From an uncultured Roseicyclus sp. (GTDB lineage: Bacteria; Pseudomonadota; Alphaproteobacteria; Rhodobacterales; Rhodobacteraceae): 64,000 nt of DNA. Below are positions 8,601 to 17,750 of the stretch, one piece after another. The translations under genes were made by a program, and so were the position numbers. The notes under the pieces are model-generated. The model was not told the DNA's origin, did no database searches, and saw nothing but the letters and a program-made list of their open reading frames with translations. How positions within the stretch are numbered: the first letter of the stretch is position 1; the number at the start of each line of letters is the position of its first letter. The DNA lies in contig CANLLF010000001.1 of the NCBI GenBank assembly GCA_947491935.1, positions 1,116,001-1,180,000 on the forward strand, in the 5' to 3' direction.

Positions 8601-10259
8601 TCACACCCGCTCCATGTTGTACTCGCCCCGGATGCCCGAGCCGTAGCGCTGCAAAGCGCCGTTTTCACCCACCGCGTTGGGCCGGTTGAAGATCCAGTTC
8701 TGCCACGCGGTCAGCCGCCCGAAGATTCGGGTTTCCATTGTCTCCGGCCCGGCAAAGCGCAGGTTGGCTTCCATGCCGGTCATCGCGTCGGGGCTGAACG
8801 AGGCACGTTCTTCCAGAATGATGCGGATCTCGTCGTCCCAGTCGATGTCATCCATGATCATCGTCACAAGGCCGTGCTCCTCGGCCTCCTCCGCCTCCAT
8901 CGCGTCGCCGATCTGTTCCTGCATCGCATCCACCGCCTCGGGGGTTGCAAGGAATCGGGTATGCAGGCGCGTCAGGCCGTTGCCCATCGGGTAGGTCCCG
9001 AAATTGTCCGGCGTCAGCGTGATCGTGGCAATCGGGCGATTGTCACCGTCGAACTCGTCTTCCATCATGTAGGAGCGGTCGGCGGCCCAGATCAGCTCGG
9101 CCAGCACACCGGCGAAACACGAGCCGTGTTCCACCAACGTCACCAGCGAGCGCGACGTGACGTCGAGCCGTTTCAGCACCCGCTTCCAATAGTGCCGGAT
9201 TTCATTGGCCAGCCAATGATCGGCATTGTCGCGCAGCAGCGCCTCATGGGCCGCCAGCAGCGCCGGGTCGCCTTGCGTCCGCAGGGTCCATAGCCCGCAT
9301 TCCATCTCGTTCAGGCGCAGATGCAGGATCGCATCCTCGAACTCACGCGCGAGGCGGAGCATATAGGCCTGGTCGCCCTGCGCGTGCAGTGCGTCAATAT
9401 CGGCGGGTGCATCTTCCTCCGGCCCGTTCAGCGTAATCACCGCAGTCCGCGCGGCGCGATCCACGGCCACTTCAACAGTCGAATAGGTCACGGACCCATC
9501 CTCGGCGATGCTCCGGCTGAGCGGCCCGAGCGTGATGCCTTCACCGGTCGCCTTGTCACTCGCCGCGGCAAATTCCGCAGCACGCTCCGCCACGATCTCG
9601 TCAAAGCGCGAATTCGGTACAACCTCATCAACCAGCCGCCACTCCACGGCCCGCTTGCCCTTCACGCCTTCTTCGGTGGCGCAGAACACATCGGCGAGAT
9701 CGCGGCGCACCATGCGCTTGTCGGTCACGCGGGTCAGTCCGCCGGTGCCCGGCAGAACCGCCAGCAGCGGCACTTCGGGCAGGGATACGGACGATGTCGC
9801 GTCATCCACCAGCATCAGGTGGTTGCAGGCCAGCGCCAGCTCGTATCCGCCGCCCGCGCACGCCCCTTTGATCGCCGCGACATACTTCTGGCCGGATTCT
9901 TCTTCCGCGGCCTCGTAGGCGTTCCGCGTCTCGTTGGTGAACTTGCAGAAATTCACCTTGTGGGAATGCGCTGACCCGCCCAGCATCCGGATATTGGCCC
10001 CGGCACAGAACACTTTATCCTTGCCCGATTGCATCACGACAACCTTGACCTCGGGATGCTCGAAACGCATCCGCTGTACGATGTCGTTCAGCTCGATGTC
10101 GACGCCCAGATCGTAGGAATTCAGCTTCAGCTGGTAGCCATCGAACAGGCCGCCATCTTCGTCCACATCCATGGTCAGCGTGGCGATCGGGCCGTCGCAG
10201 GCAACGGACCAATGCCGATAGCTCGACGGATCGGTCTGGAAATCGATGACCTTGGCCAT
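8601..10259 (-). CDS. boxC: 2,3-epoxybenzoyl-CoA dihydrolase BoxC
   Basis: 552 residues from ATG at 10259 (MAKVIDFQTDPSSYRHW), normal for BoxC. It is a crotonase-superfamily enzyme with two crotonase-like halves: KVFCAGANIRMLGG and GACAGGGYELALACNHL in the first, and VEHGSCFAGVLAELIWAADRSYM in the second. It hydrolyses 2,3-epoxybenzoyl-CoA, opening the ring to 3,4-dehydroadipyl-CoA semialdehyde plus formate. It is the first gene after a 96-base gap that holds a BoxR-type operator, so transcription of boxC-boxB and onward may start here. Confidence 0.95.
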   Translation of the reverse strand: MAKVIDFQTDPSSYRHWSVACDGPIATLTMDVDEDGGLFDGYQLKLNSYDLGVDIELNDIVQRMRFEHPEVKVVVMQSGKDKVFCAGANIRMLGGSAHSHKVNFCKFTNETRNAYEAAEEESGQKYVAAIKGACAGGGYELALACNHLMLVDDATSSVSLPEVPLLAVLPGTGGLTRVTDKRMVRRDLADVFCATEEGVKGKRAVEWRLVDEVVPNSRFDEIVAERAAEFAAASDKATGEGITLGPLSRSIAEDGSVTYSTVEVAVDRAARTAVITLNGPEEDAPADIDALHAQGDQAYMLRLAREFEDAILHLRLNEMECGLWTLRTQGDPALLAAHEALLRDNADHWLANEIRHYWKRVLKRLDVTSRSLVTLVEHGSCFAGVLAELIWAADRSYMMEDEFDGDNRPIATITLTPDNFGTYPMGNGLTRLHTRFLATPEAVDAMQEQIGDAMEAEEAEEHGLVTMIMDDIDWDDEIRIILEERASFSPDAMTGMEANLRFAGPETMETRIFGRLTAWQNWIFNRPNAVGENGALQRYGSGIRGEYNMERV

Positions 10260-10355
10260 GGCGTGACGCCCTCCCTGTTCGCTTGGGCAGAATAGCGCAC
10301 GGATCGGGCCTGGCAAGCGTTATACTGCTACTATTCAGCACCATCGCGTGACAAA

Positions 10356-11134
10356 TCAGGCATATATTGCATTATCTTGCATAAATTGGCTGATTTCGCG
10401 GATCACCGCGTCGGGCTGCTCCAAATGCGGCACATGTCGGCAGGCGTCGAGAATCACGGCCCGCGCGCTGCTCTGCACCCGCGCTGTCACGGCATCGATC
10501 TGCGCCAGAGTGCCGTATTGGTCATCCCGCCCCTGAATGGCCAGAACCGGCACCTCTATCCCGTCCAGAACCGCTTCCACATTCCACTCCCGAAACCCCG
10601 GGGACAGCCAGGCATCGGCCCATCCCCGGAACGTCGCCACCGGATCGCGGTGATACTTCGCCATCCGCGCCGCCATGTCCGACCCATCGAAAATCTCGGC
10701 AGCCCGCGCAATTTCCGCGAGCCCCATTTCTTCGGTGAAAAAATGCGGCGCCATCAGAACAACCGCGGCAACGCCGCCGACGCGCCCCGCATGAATAGCC
10801 GCAATCGTGGCCCCGTCGGAATGCCCGATCAGAACCGGCCGGGTCAGGCCGAAGGCCGCCAGCACTTCCGGCAGCAAATCCACGGCCTCCCGCGTCATCC
10901 AATCGAGCGGGCGCGGCAGGTCATCTGCGTCCGACATCCCATAGCCCGCCCGCGAATAGGCCAGCACCGGCAGGCCCGTCGCCGCGTTCAACGCCTCGGG
11001 AAACCCTTTCCACAGGGCGACACATCCCAACCCCTCATGGAGCAGCACAATCGCGCGCCCATCGCGCGGAGCGTTGCCCCAACAGCGATATTCAAGCCGC
11101 TTGCCACCGGCGGTTACGAACCCGTCGCCCCACA

Positions 11135-11135
<1 letters not shown>
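10356..11135 (-). CDS. Alpha/beta-hydrolase of the box operon
   Basis: 259 residues from ATG at 11135, the TGATG junction with the ligase gene; a start 29 codons upstream would lie inside the ligase. The fold is clear: HEGLGCVALW oxyanion region, nucleophile elbow G-H-S-D-G (IGHSDGATIAA), late acidic residue in AIQGRDDQYG and catalytic His in RHVPHLEQP. Hydrolases of this kind accompany box genes in other organisms (described as lactone or CoA-ester hydrolases), but the substrate is not established. It could act on a shunt product of the epoxide or on an aromatic ester. Confidence 0.85.
10368..10381. promoter_or_regulatory. BoxR/BzdR-type operator TGCA-N6-TGCA upstream of boxC
   Basis: TGCA at 10368-10371 and TGCA at 10378-10381 are separated by exactly six bases. 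Direct TGCA repeats with this spacing are, from memory of the BzdR/BoxR literature, the operator core of these regulators. The site lies in the last codons of the hydrolase gene, about 110 bases before the boxC start, with an AT-rich stretch next to it. It points to an internal BoxR-controlled promoter for boxC-boxB-flavodoxin-thioesterase-boxR. Confidence 0.6.
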
Positions 11136-12646
<1,511 letters not shown>

Positions 12647-12660
12647 ATCCGTTCCCCCCA

Positions 12661-13842
12661 TCAACTGACCCGAAGGATCACCGCCATCGCCGAATCCCCC
12701 GCCGCGCAGCCCTGGAAAAGGCCCGTCCCGCCGCCCCGCTGCACAAGTTCTTCTATAAGTTCAATCATGGCGCGCAGGCCCGTCGGCCCCTGCGGATGCC
12801 CCCAGATCAGCGAGCTGCCAAAGTTGTTCATGTCCCGCCAATCGACGCCGAAGGCGCGGGCAAAGGCAATGTCATTCACCGCGAAGGGATTGTGCGATTT
12901 GATCGCATCAACCTGTTGGATCAGGAGCCGCGCGCGGTCGAGCGCCGCGATGCTCGCCTTGATCGGGGCGGCGGGCATGAACCCCTTCTCCTCCCGCGCC
13001 TGGCCGATAGAGATGATCTCCACCACCGGCCCCTCCGCGATCTCCAGCGCCCGGGCGCGATCGGCGACAACCACCATCCCCGCATTGCCATCGGCCGGGT
13101 GGGTCTGCCCCGCAAATGTGATTGTGCCGCCCTTCAGAACCGGTTTCAGACCAGCCAACTTGTCTGGCCGCGCGGGCTCCACACCCTCATCCGTTTCCAA
13201 TGTTGCGATGGTCTTGCGGAACCGCGCATCCGGCACCTCAAGCACCGGCATGTAGCGGCGCTGAAACGCGCGGTTATCAGCCAGCGCATCTTCATATTGC
13301 GCCCGGCGGTGCAGTGCCAGATCGTGCTGCTCATCCGTACTGATCCCCTCGCGGGCGGCAACGTTTTCGCCGGTCTGGATCATCGCGTTGCAGGCCCAGG
13401 GATCGTGGCCGAAATTGTCCATCACCACATCTTCATGGGCGCCGGTTCCGCCCGGCCCATGGGGGGCGGGAAAGTAGATATGCGGCCCGTTGGAGCACCG
13501 GTCGCCGGACACGATCAGGGCCTGCTGCGCCCCTTGCAGGCACTCCCCCACCGCCGTCGCCAGAAGCCGCGCGCCCGTGGCGCAGGCCTGGCTGACCATC
13601 GGAGCGGCCAGCCCCTCCGCACCCAGCATCCCGGTGAACCACGGCCCACCGAAGAAGCTGCCCTTCTGGATCACCGTCTGCCCGAACGTGGCGAAATCGA
13701 AGCTCTCCGCCGCCAGCCCCATTCGCGCCAGTTCGGTCCGGCCAACATGGGCCGCAAACTCCACCGAATTCAGATGCGCCAGCGTGCCCTGCCAGCGCGC
13801 GAATGGCGTCGACCAATAGGCCCCGTAAGGAATGAATGCCAT
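12661..13842 (-). CDS. Thiolase-family acyltransferase
   Basis: A 393-residue thiolase. The acylated Cys is in VSQACATGARLL (near residue 87), the catalytic His in NNFGSSLIWGHPQGPTG and the second Cys in FQGCAAGDSAMA. It joins the ligase upstream by TGATG and overlaps the benzoate-CoA ligase region downstream. Next to a feruloyl-CoA-synthase-like ligase, an enoyl-CoA hydratase and an SDR, it would supply the thiolytic step of a CoA-dependent beta-oxidation: 3-aryl-3-oxopropanoyl-CoA plus CoA giving aryl-CoA and acetyl-CoA. The product would feed the box genes if the aryl group is benzoyl. The substrate is inferred from context only. Confidence 0.85.
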   Translation of the reverse strand: MAFIPYGAYWSTPFARWQGTLAHLNSVEFAAHVGRTELARMGLAAESFDFATFGQTVIQKGSFFGGPWFTGMLGAEGLAAPMVSQACATGARLLATAVGECLQGAQQALIVSGDRCSNGPHIYFPAPHGPGGTGAHEDVVMDNFGHDPWACNAMIQTGENVAAREGISTDEQHDLALHRRAQYEDALADNRAFQRRYMPVLEVPDARFRKTIATLETDEGVEPARPDKLAGLKPVLKGGTITFAGQTHPADGNAGMVVVADRARALEIAEGPVVEIISIGQAREEKGFMPAAPIKASIAALDRARLLIQQVDAIKSHNPFAVNDIAFARAFGVDWRDMNNFGSSLIWGHPQGPTGLRAMIELIEELVQRGGGTGLFQGCAAGDSAMAVILRVS

Positions 13843-15584
13843 CAGGTCTCTCCCACCCGGATCACCGCCGGGTCCGCATCGTCATAAAGCCGCGCCACCA
13901 GCCCGGCGCGCAGCGCCTTGAGCTTGGCGAAATTCAGGTTGCCCTTCGCCGTGATCTCGCCGTCGGCAATCGAAGGCGGGTCGGCCAAGACAAGCGCGCG
14001 TGTGATCCGCGCGGCCGACCCTCCGGTGAACTCCGCCAGCGGAGCCAGCGGCGCGGCATCCACGATCAGCGCCCCTCGATCCTCTGCGGCCCCGTCCCGC
14101 AGCCCCGGCGCGGGCACGATCAGCACGCCGACCTCGGACTGCTCTTCACCGGTCAGCACCACATCCTGAGCCACACCTTTCAGCGCACTCAGAAGCTCCA
14201 GCCGCAAGGCGGCGGCGCGCACCCAGATGCCTGTCATCAGCTTGAAATCCTCGCTGATCCGGCCGTCAAATCGCAGGCCCTGGTTAGGATCCCCGTCCTC
14301 CACAAATCGCATCGCGTCGCCGGTCCGAAAATAGCCATCCGCATCGAAGGCCTCCGCCGTCCGGTCGGCATCCCCCAGATAACCCCGGAAGATCGACGGC
14401 CCCTTCACCCGCACCTCATAGCGATCATCGGCAGGCACCAGCTTCACGTCGACACCCGGCAACGGAACCCCCACCACGCCCGACCGGTCCGTCGGCTCAT
14501 GTTGCAGGATCGCGGCGGGCGCGGTTTCCGTCAGCCCCCAGGACGAGGTGAAAAGCGGCATCTCCCCCCGCACGTCGCGCGCCATCGCTTCCAGATCCGT
14601 CCAGACATCCTGCGGCAGGGAGGCGCCGGCATAGAACAGCATGTCGAGGTCTTCGAAAAACGCGCGGGCAAAGTCCGCATCGTCCTTCATCGCATCCCGC
14701 AAGGCGGCAAAACCCACCGGCACGTTGAACGAAATCGTCCCCTGTTTCAGGCGGTTGTTCTCGATGGTCTTGCCGATCAGCGCAGGCACCGGTTTGCCGC
14801 CGTCGATGTAAAGCGCGCCGCCATTGGCCAGCACCATGTTGAAGTTGTGTGACCCGCCGAAGACGTGGTTCCACGGCAGCCAATCCACCAGCACCGGCGG
14901 CCGGGTGCGCAGGAAGGGCAGGCAGGCCGCGATCTGCGCCTGGTTGGTGCACATCATCCGATGCGTCGTCAGCACGCCCTTGGGGGATGAGGTGGAGCCG
15001 CTCGTCATCAGGATCTTCGCCACGCTGTCCGGCCCCACGGCGGCGTGCGCCGCGTCAATCGACGGGCCGGACATAGCCGCCAGATCCCGCGCGGCAATCA
15101 CCGGCAAGCCGCGCAGGCTCTCGCGGCCCAGAACCTCCGCCAGCGCCTCGGCATCCTCCACGAACACCGCCCCCGGCCGCACCAGCGCGGCCGCGAAATC
15201 GATCTGTTTCCGCGCATCGGGGATCAGGGCATATTGCTCGGCCAGCGGCACGAATGGCACGCCGACATATTGCGCCCCCAGCGCCAGGAGCGCATGGGCC
15301 ACCGAATTGCCTGTCAGGATCAGGATCGGCTGGGTGATCCCCCTCTCCAAAAGGCCCGCTGCGATGCCCCGCGCCTGCCGCTGCGCCTCGGCATAGCTGA
15401 CCTCCCGCCACCCCGCGCCGTCCCGTTCCGCCAGGAACACCGCATCGGGCGTGGCATCGGCCCAATGGTCCAGCCAATCGGTGGTGCGCGCCGCGACCTC
15501 GCCCAGCGGCGCCCTGGCTCGTAGGTGAATCGAACCGTCCGGGCGATCCTCGCGGATCACATCATGGGGCTGATACTGGATCAT
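13842..15584 (-). CDS. Feruloyl-CoA-synthase-like arylpropenoate--CoA ligase
   Basis: 580 residues from ATG at 15584 (MIQYQPHDVIRED). An ANL ligase with P-loop ILMTSGSTSSPKGVLTTHRM and acidic core RTGDAMRFVEDGDPNQGLRFDGR. The N-terminal pattern (ATPDAVFLAERDGAGWREVSY) and the lack of the usual C-terminal KTASGK-like Lys motif match the feruloyl-CoA synthase group (Fcs, FerA). It probably activates ferulate, coumarate or cinnamate. The start lies inside the 3' end of the MarR gene (23-base overlap), typical of one operon. No vanillin or 4-hydroxybenzaldehyde genes are nearby, which favours the beta-oxidative over the retro-aldol fate. Confidence 0.85.
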   Translation of the reverse strand: MIQYQPHDVIREDRPDGSIHLRARAPLGEVAARTTDWLDHWADATPDAVFLAERDGAGWREVSYAEAQRQARGIAAGLLERGITQPILILTGNSVAHALLALGAQYVGVPFVPLAEQYALIPDARKQIDFAAALVRPGAVFVEDAEALAEVLGRESLRGLPVIAARDLAAMSGPSIDAAHAAVGPDSVAKILMTSGSTSSPKGVLTTHRMMCTNQAQIAACLPFLRTRPPVLVDWLPWNHVFGGSHNFNMVLANGGALYIDGGKPVPALIGKTIENNRLKQGTISFNVPVGFAALRDAMKDDADFARAFFEDLDMLFYAGASLPQDVWTDLEAMARDVRGEMPLFTSSWGLTETAPAAILQHEPTDRSGVVGVPLPGVDVKLVPADDRYEVRVKGPSIFRGYLGDADRTAEAFDADGYFRTGDAMRFVEDGDPNQGLRFDGRISEDFKLMTGIWVRAAALRLELLSALKGVAQDVVLTGEEQSEVGVLIVPAPGLRDGAAEDRGALIVDAAPLAPLAEFTGGSAARITRALVLADPPSIADGEITAKGNLNFAKLKALRAGLVARLYDDADPAVIRVGET

Positions 15585-16029
15585 CACGCCAGACCTCCTC
15601 ACTCGCCGTCTCAACCTGTTGCAGGGCCTTCACCAACGCGTCCCGCTCCCGCACCGTCAGTCGCGCCACAAGGGCCGCATCATGGGCGCGCAGATCAGCG
15701 CTGGCCGCGCTCAACCGCTCCGCTCCCTGCCCGGTGCAGGTCAGCGCATAGGCCCGCCGGTCGGCCTTGGCACGGCTCCGGTCCACCAGCCCGGCGCGCA
15801 GCAATTCCTCCACGATCTGGGTCATGTTCGGCCGCTCGATGGCCAGCGTCTCGGCCAGTTCCGCCTGGCTCAGCCCGGCGGACCCGCAGATCACGCTCAA
15901 CGCGGAATAGGTGGTTCGCCGCAAGCCATGGGCGCCCAGCACCCGTTCCACCCCGCCCCGCGTGGCGGAATTGGCGCGCTTGATGTTGTAGCTCACCAGC
16001 GCGCGCAGATCGGCATCGCGTCGCGTCAC
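15562..16029 (-). CDS. MarR-family regulator (FerR/CouR-like)
   Basis: 155 residues from GTG at 16029, which forms a GTGA overlap with the hydratase stop; no in-frame ATG gives a better start. The winged helix is visible in LSQAELAETLAIERPNMTQIVEELLRAGLVDRS-type sequence (about residues 55-90), followed by the wing DRRAYALTCTGQG. MarR proteins FerR and CouR, encoded with hydroxycinnamoyl-CoA genes, release DNA upon binding the aryl-CoA. It is embedded between the hydratase and the ligase genes, so the same control is likely here. A palindrome matching a possible MarR site is upstream of the SDR. Confidence 0.85.
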   Translation of the reverse strand: MTRRDADLRALVSYNIKRANSATRGGVERVLGAHGLRRTTYSALSVICGSAGLSQAELAETLAIERPNMTQIVEELLRAGLVDRSRAKADRRAYALTCTGQGAERLSAASADLRAHDAALVARLTVRERDALVKALQQVETASEEVWRDDPVSAP

Positions 16030-16784
16030 GGCCCGAATTTGGGCGCGCGCTTTTCCAGGAAGGCGCGCAGCCCCTCTTCCGCATCGGGCGAGGTTTGGGC
16101 CAAAGCCGTGCACAGCGCTTCGGTGAAGAATCCCTCCTCCGGCGCCATCGCGTTGATCCGGGCCACCCCTTGGATGGCGAAGTAATTCGACAGCCGCGCA
16201 TTCGACGCGATCTGTTCGGCCAATTCCCGGGCCGTCTCCATCGGGTCGTCGGCCACATAGTGGCACAGGCCCAGAAGCGCGCCCTCGTCGGCGCCGTATT
16301 CCCGGCCCGTCAGCATCATCTCGGTCAGCCGATCCGGCCCGATGATCCGCCCCACACGCACTGTCGCGCCACCGCCCACGAAAAAGCCGCGTTTTCCCTC
16401 GGGCAGCTGGAACTTCACATCCGGCGCGGCCACGCGCACATGGCAGGCGCTCGCCACTTCCAGCCCGCCGCCAATCACCGCGCCTCGCATGGCGGTCACA
16501 ATCGGCAGGCCGCCGAATTGCACCCGGTCCAGCGCGCGGTGCCAGTCGCGGGAATGCTGGATCGCCTCATCCGTGGCGCGATCCACATGTTCCGACAGGT
16601 CCAGACCGGCGCAGAAATGGTCGCCCGCCCCGGTCAGGATCGCCACCCGAACACCTTCCGGCGGAGCATCGAAAAACCCGCTCATCTCGGCCAGCAGCGC
16701 GTCATTCATCGCGTTGCGCTTGTCGGGGCGGTTGAGCGTCAGCGTGGCCACCGGCCCCTCGATATCAATCAGTAGGTGACTCAT
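16026..16784 (-). CDS. Enoyl-CoA hydratase (crotonase family)
   Basis: 252 residues, standard crotonase length. Oxyanion-hole elements are GAGDHFCAGLDLSEH (about 52-66) and AMRGAVIGGGLEVASACH (about 98-115). The Glu in LPEGKRGFFVGGG is at the place of a catalytic acid. With the neighbouring ligase, SDR and thiolase it would hydrate cinnamoyl-type CoA to the 3-hydroxy-3-arylpropanoyl-CoA. A hydratase-lyase (feruloyl-CoA to vanillin) is the alternative; the accompanying dehydrogenase and thiolase argue for simple hydration. It overlaps both the SDR and the MarR gene by four bases. Confidence 0.85.
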   Translation of the reverse strand: MSHLLIDIEGPVATLTLNRPDKRNAMNDALLAEMSGFFDAPPEGVRVAILTGAGDHFCAGLDLSEHVDRATDEAIQHSRDWHRALDRVQFGGLPIVTAMRGAVIGGGLEVASACHVRVAAPDVKFQLPEGKRGFFVGGGATVRVGRIIGPDRLTEMMLTGREYGADEGALLGLCHYVADDPMETARELAEQIASNARLSNYFAIQGVARINAMAPEEGFFTEALCTALAQTSPDAEEGLRAFLEKRAPKFGP

Positions 16785-17545
16785 TTCGGCGGCAGCCGCG
16801 TGGCGCCATCCAGCCGGATGACTTCCCCGTTCAGATACGGATTTTCCACAATCGCGGCGACCATTCGCCCGAACTCCGCCGGATGCCCCAGCCGCGCCGG
16901 GAACGGCACGTTGGCGACAATTGCGGCCGTGGTTTCCTCCGGCAGGCTCTCCATCATCGGCGTGTTGAACAGGCCCGGTGCGATGGCATTCACCCGGATG
17001 CCGGGCCGCGCCAATTCACGGGCCAGCGGCAAGCACATCGACGCAATCGCGCCCTTGCTGGCTGCATAGGCCGATTGCCCCACCTGCCCGTCCTGATACG
17101 CCGCGCTGGCCGTGTTAATCACCACGCCCCGCTCGCCCGTTTCCAGCAACGGCAAGTCCATCATGCCCTGAACCGCATAGGTCATCACGTTGTAGGTGCC
17201 GATCAGGTTCACATCGATCACCTTGCGGAACAGGTCCAGCGAGGTCTTGCCCTCGCGACCCACGATCCGTGCAGCATGCCCGATGCCCGCGCAATTCACG
17301 CAGATCCGCGCCGCTTGCCCGAACCGCGCCATCGTAGACGTGACGGCATTGGCCGCATGTTCCGGATCGCTCACATCGCATTGCTGGGAATAGCCGCCGA
17401 TCTCCGCCGCCACCTCGCGCGCGCGCTCGCCGTTGAAATCCAAGATCGCCACGTCGACCCCTTTCGAGGCCAGATACCGCGCCGTCGCCTCCCCAAGGCC
17501 ACTGGCCCCGCCGGTGACAATCGCCACCTGTCCGTCAAGTTGCAT
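16781..17545 (-). CDS. SDR-family oxidoreductase, probable 3-hydroxyacyl-CoA dehydrogenase
   Basis: 254 residues. Classical short-chain dehydrogenase features: cofactor loop TGGASGLGEATARYLA, NCAG motif (VNCAGIGHA) and the catalytic Tyr-x-x-x-Lys in SAYAASKGAIA, with the Ser upstream in NTASAAYQ. The acidic DFNG after the second strand favours NAD. It resembles type II 3-hydroxyacyl-CoA dehydrogenases. As first gene of the operon its role is probably oxidation of the 3-hydroxy-3-arylpropanoyl-CoA before thiolysis. The Shine-Dalgarno GGGAGG lies just upstream of ATG at 17545. Confidence 0.88.
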   Translation of the reverse strand: MQLDGQVAIVTGGASGLGEATARYLASKGVDVAILDFNGERAREVAAEIGGYSQQCDVSDPEHAANAVTSTMARFGQAARICVNCAGIGHAARIVGREGKTSLDLFRKVIDVNLIGTYNVMTYAVQGMMDLPLLETGERGVVINTASAAYQDGQVGQSAYAASKGAIASMCLPLARELARPGIRVNAIAPGLFNTPMMESLPEETTAAIVANVPFPARLGHPAEFGRMVAAIVENPYLNGEVIRLDGATRLPPK

Positions 17546-17563
17546 TGGACCTCCCTGTTATTC

Positions 17564-17700
17564 GTGCGCTACAGCCTTCGGCTACTTGAGTGCGGTTGTT
17601 CTTGCGCTACCGCGTTCGGCCACTTGAGCCCGGATCTCTTACACGACAGCCTCCGGCTGCTTGAGCGCGGGCTTTCTGCGCCATCTCCTCCGGCCATATG
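17564..17700. repeat. Degenerate 37-38-bp tandem repeat upstream of the SDR operon
   Basis: Three and a half imperfect copies of a unit of the form GCGCTAC-AGCCTTCGGCTACTTGAG-GCGG. The CTTGAG element recurs at 17585, 17623 and 17660, giving periods of 38 and 37 bases, and the C-TTCGGC/CTCCGGC element recurs with it. Each unit can form a small hairpin (GCC-TTC-GGC). The stretch falls between the operator-like palindrome and the SDR start, i.e. in the likely 5' leader of the operon. Confidence 0.7.
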
Positions 17701-17729
17701 GATGGGTGCCTCCCAACACCGATTCCCAG

Positions 17730-17748
17730 ATAGTTATATCACATAACC
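17730..17748. promoter_or_regulatory. Probable MarR-type operator ATAGTTAT-ATC-ACATAACC upstream of the SDR operon
   Basis: The sequence is an imperfect palindrome (TAGTTAT-N5-ATAACCA). Read against the reverse strand of 21141-21159 in front of dctP it matches at 14 of 19 positions, with the ATAGTTAT arm and the CATAA arm identical. Shared operators in front of the side-chain-shortening operon and the TRAP transporter suggest joint control, most simply by the MarR protein encoded at 15562-16029 or the one at 21279-21758. Confidence 0.5.
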
Positions 17749-17750
17749 AT

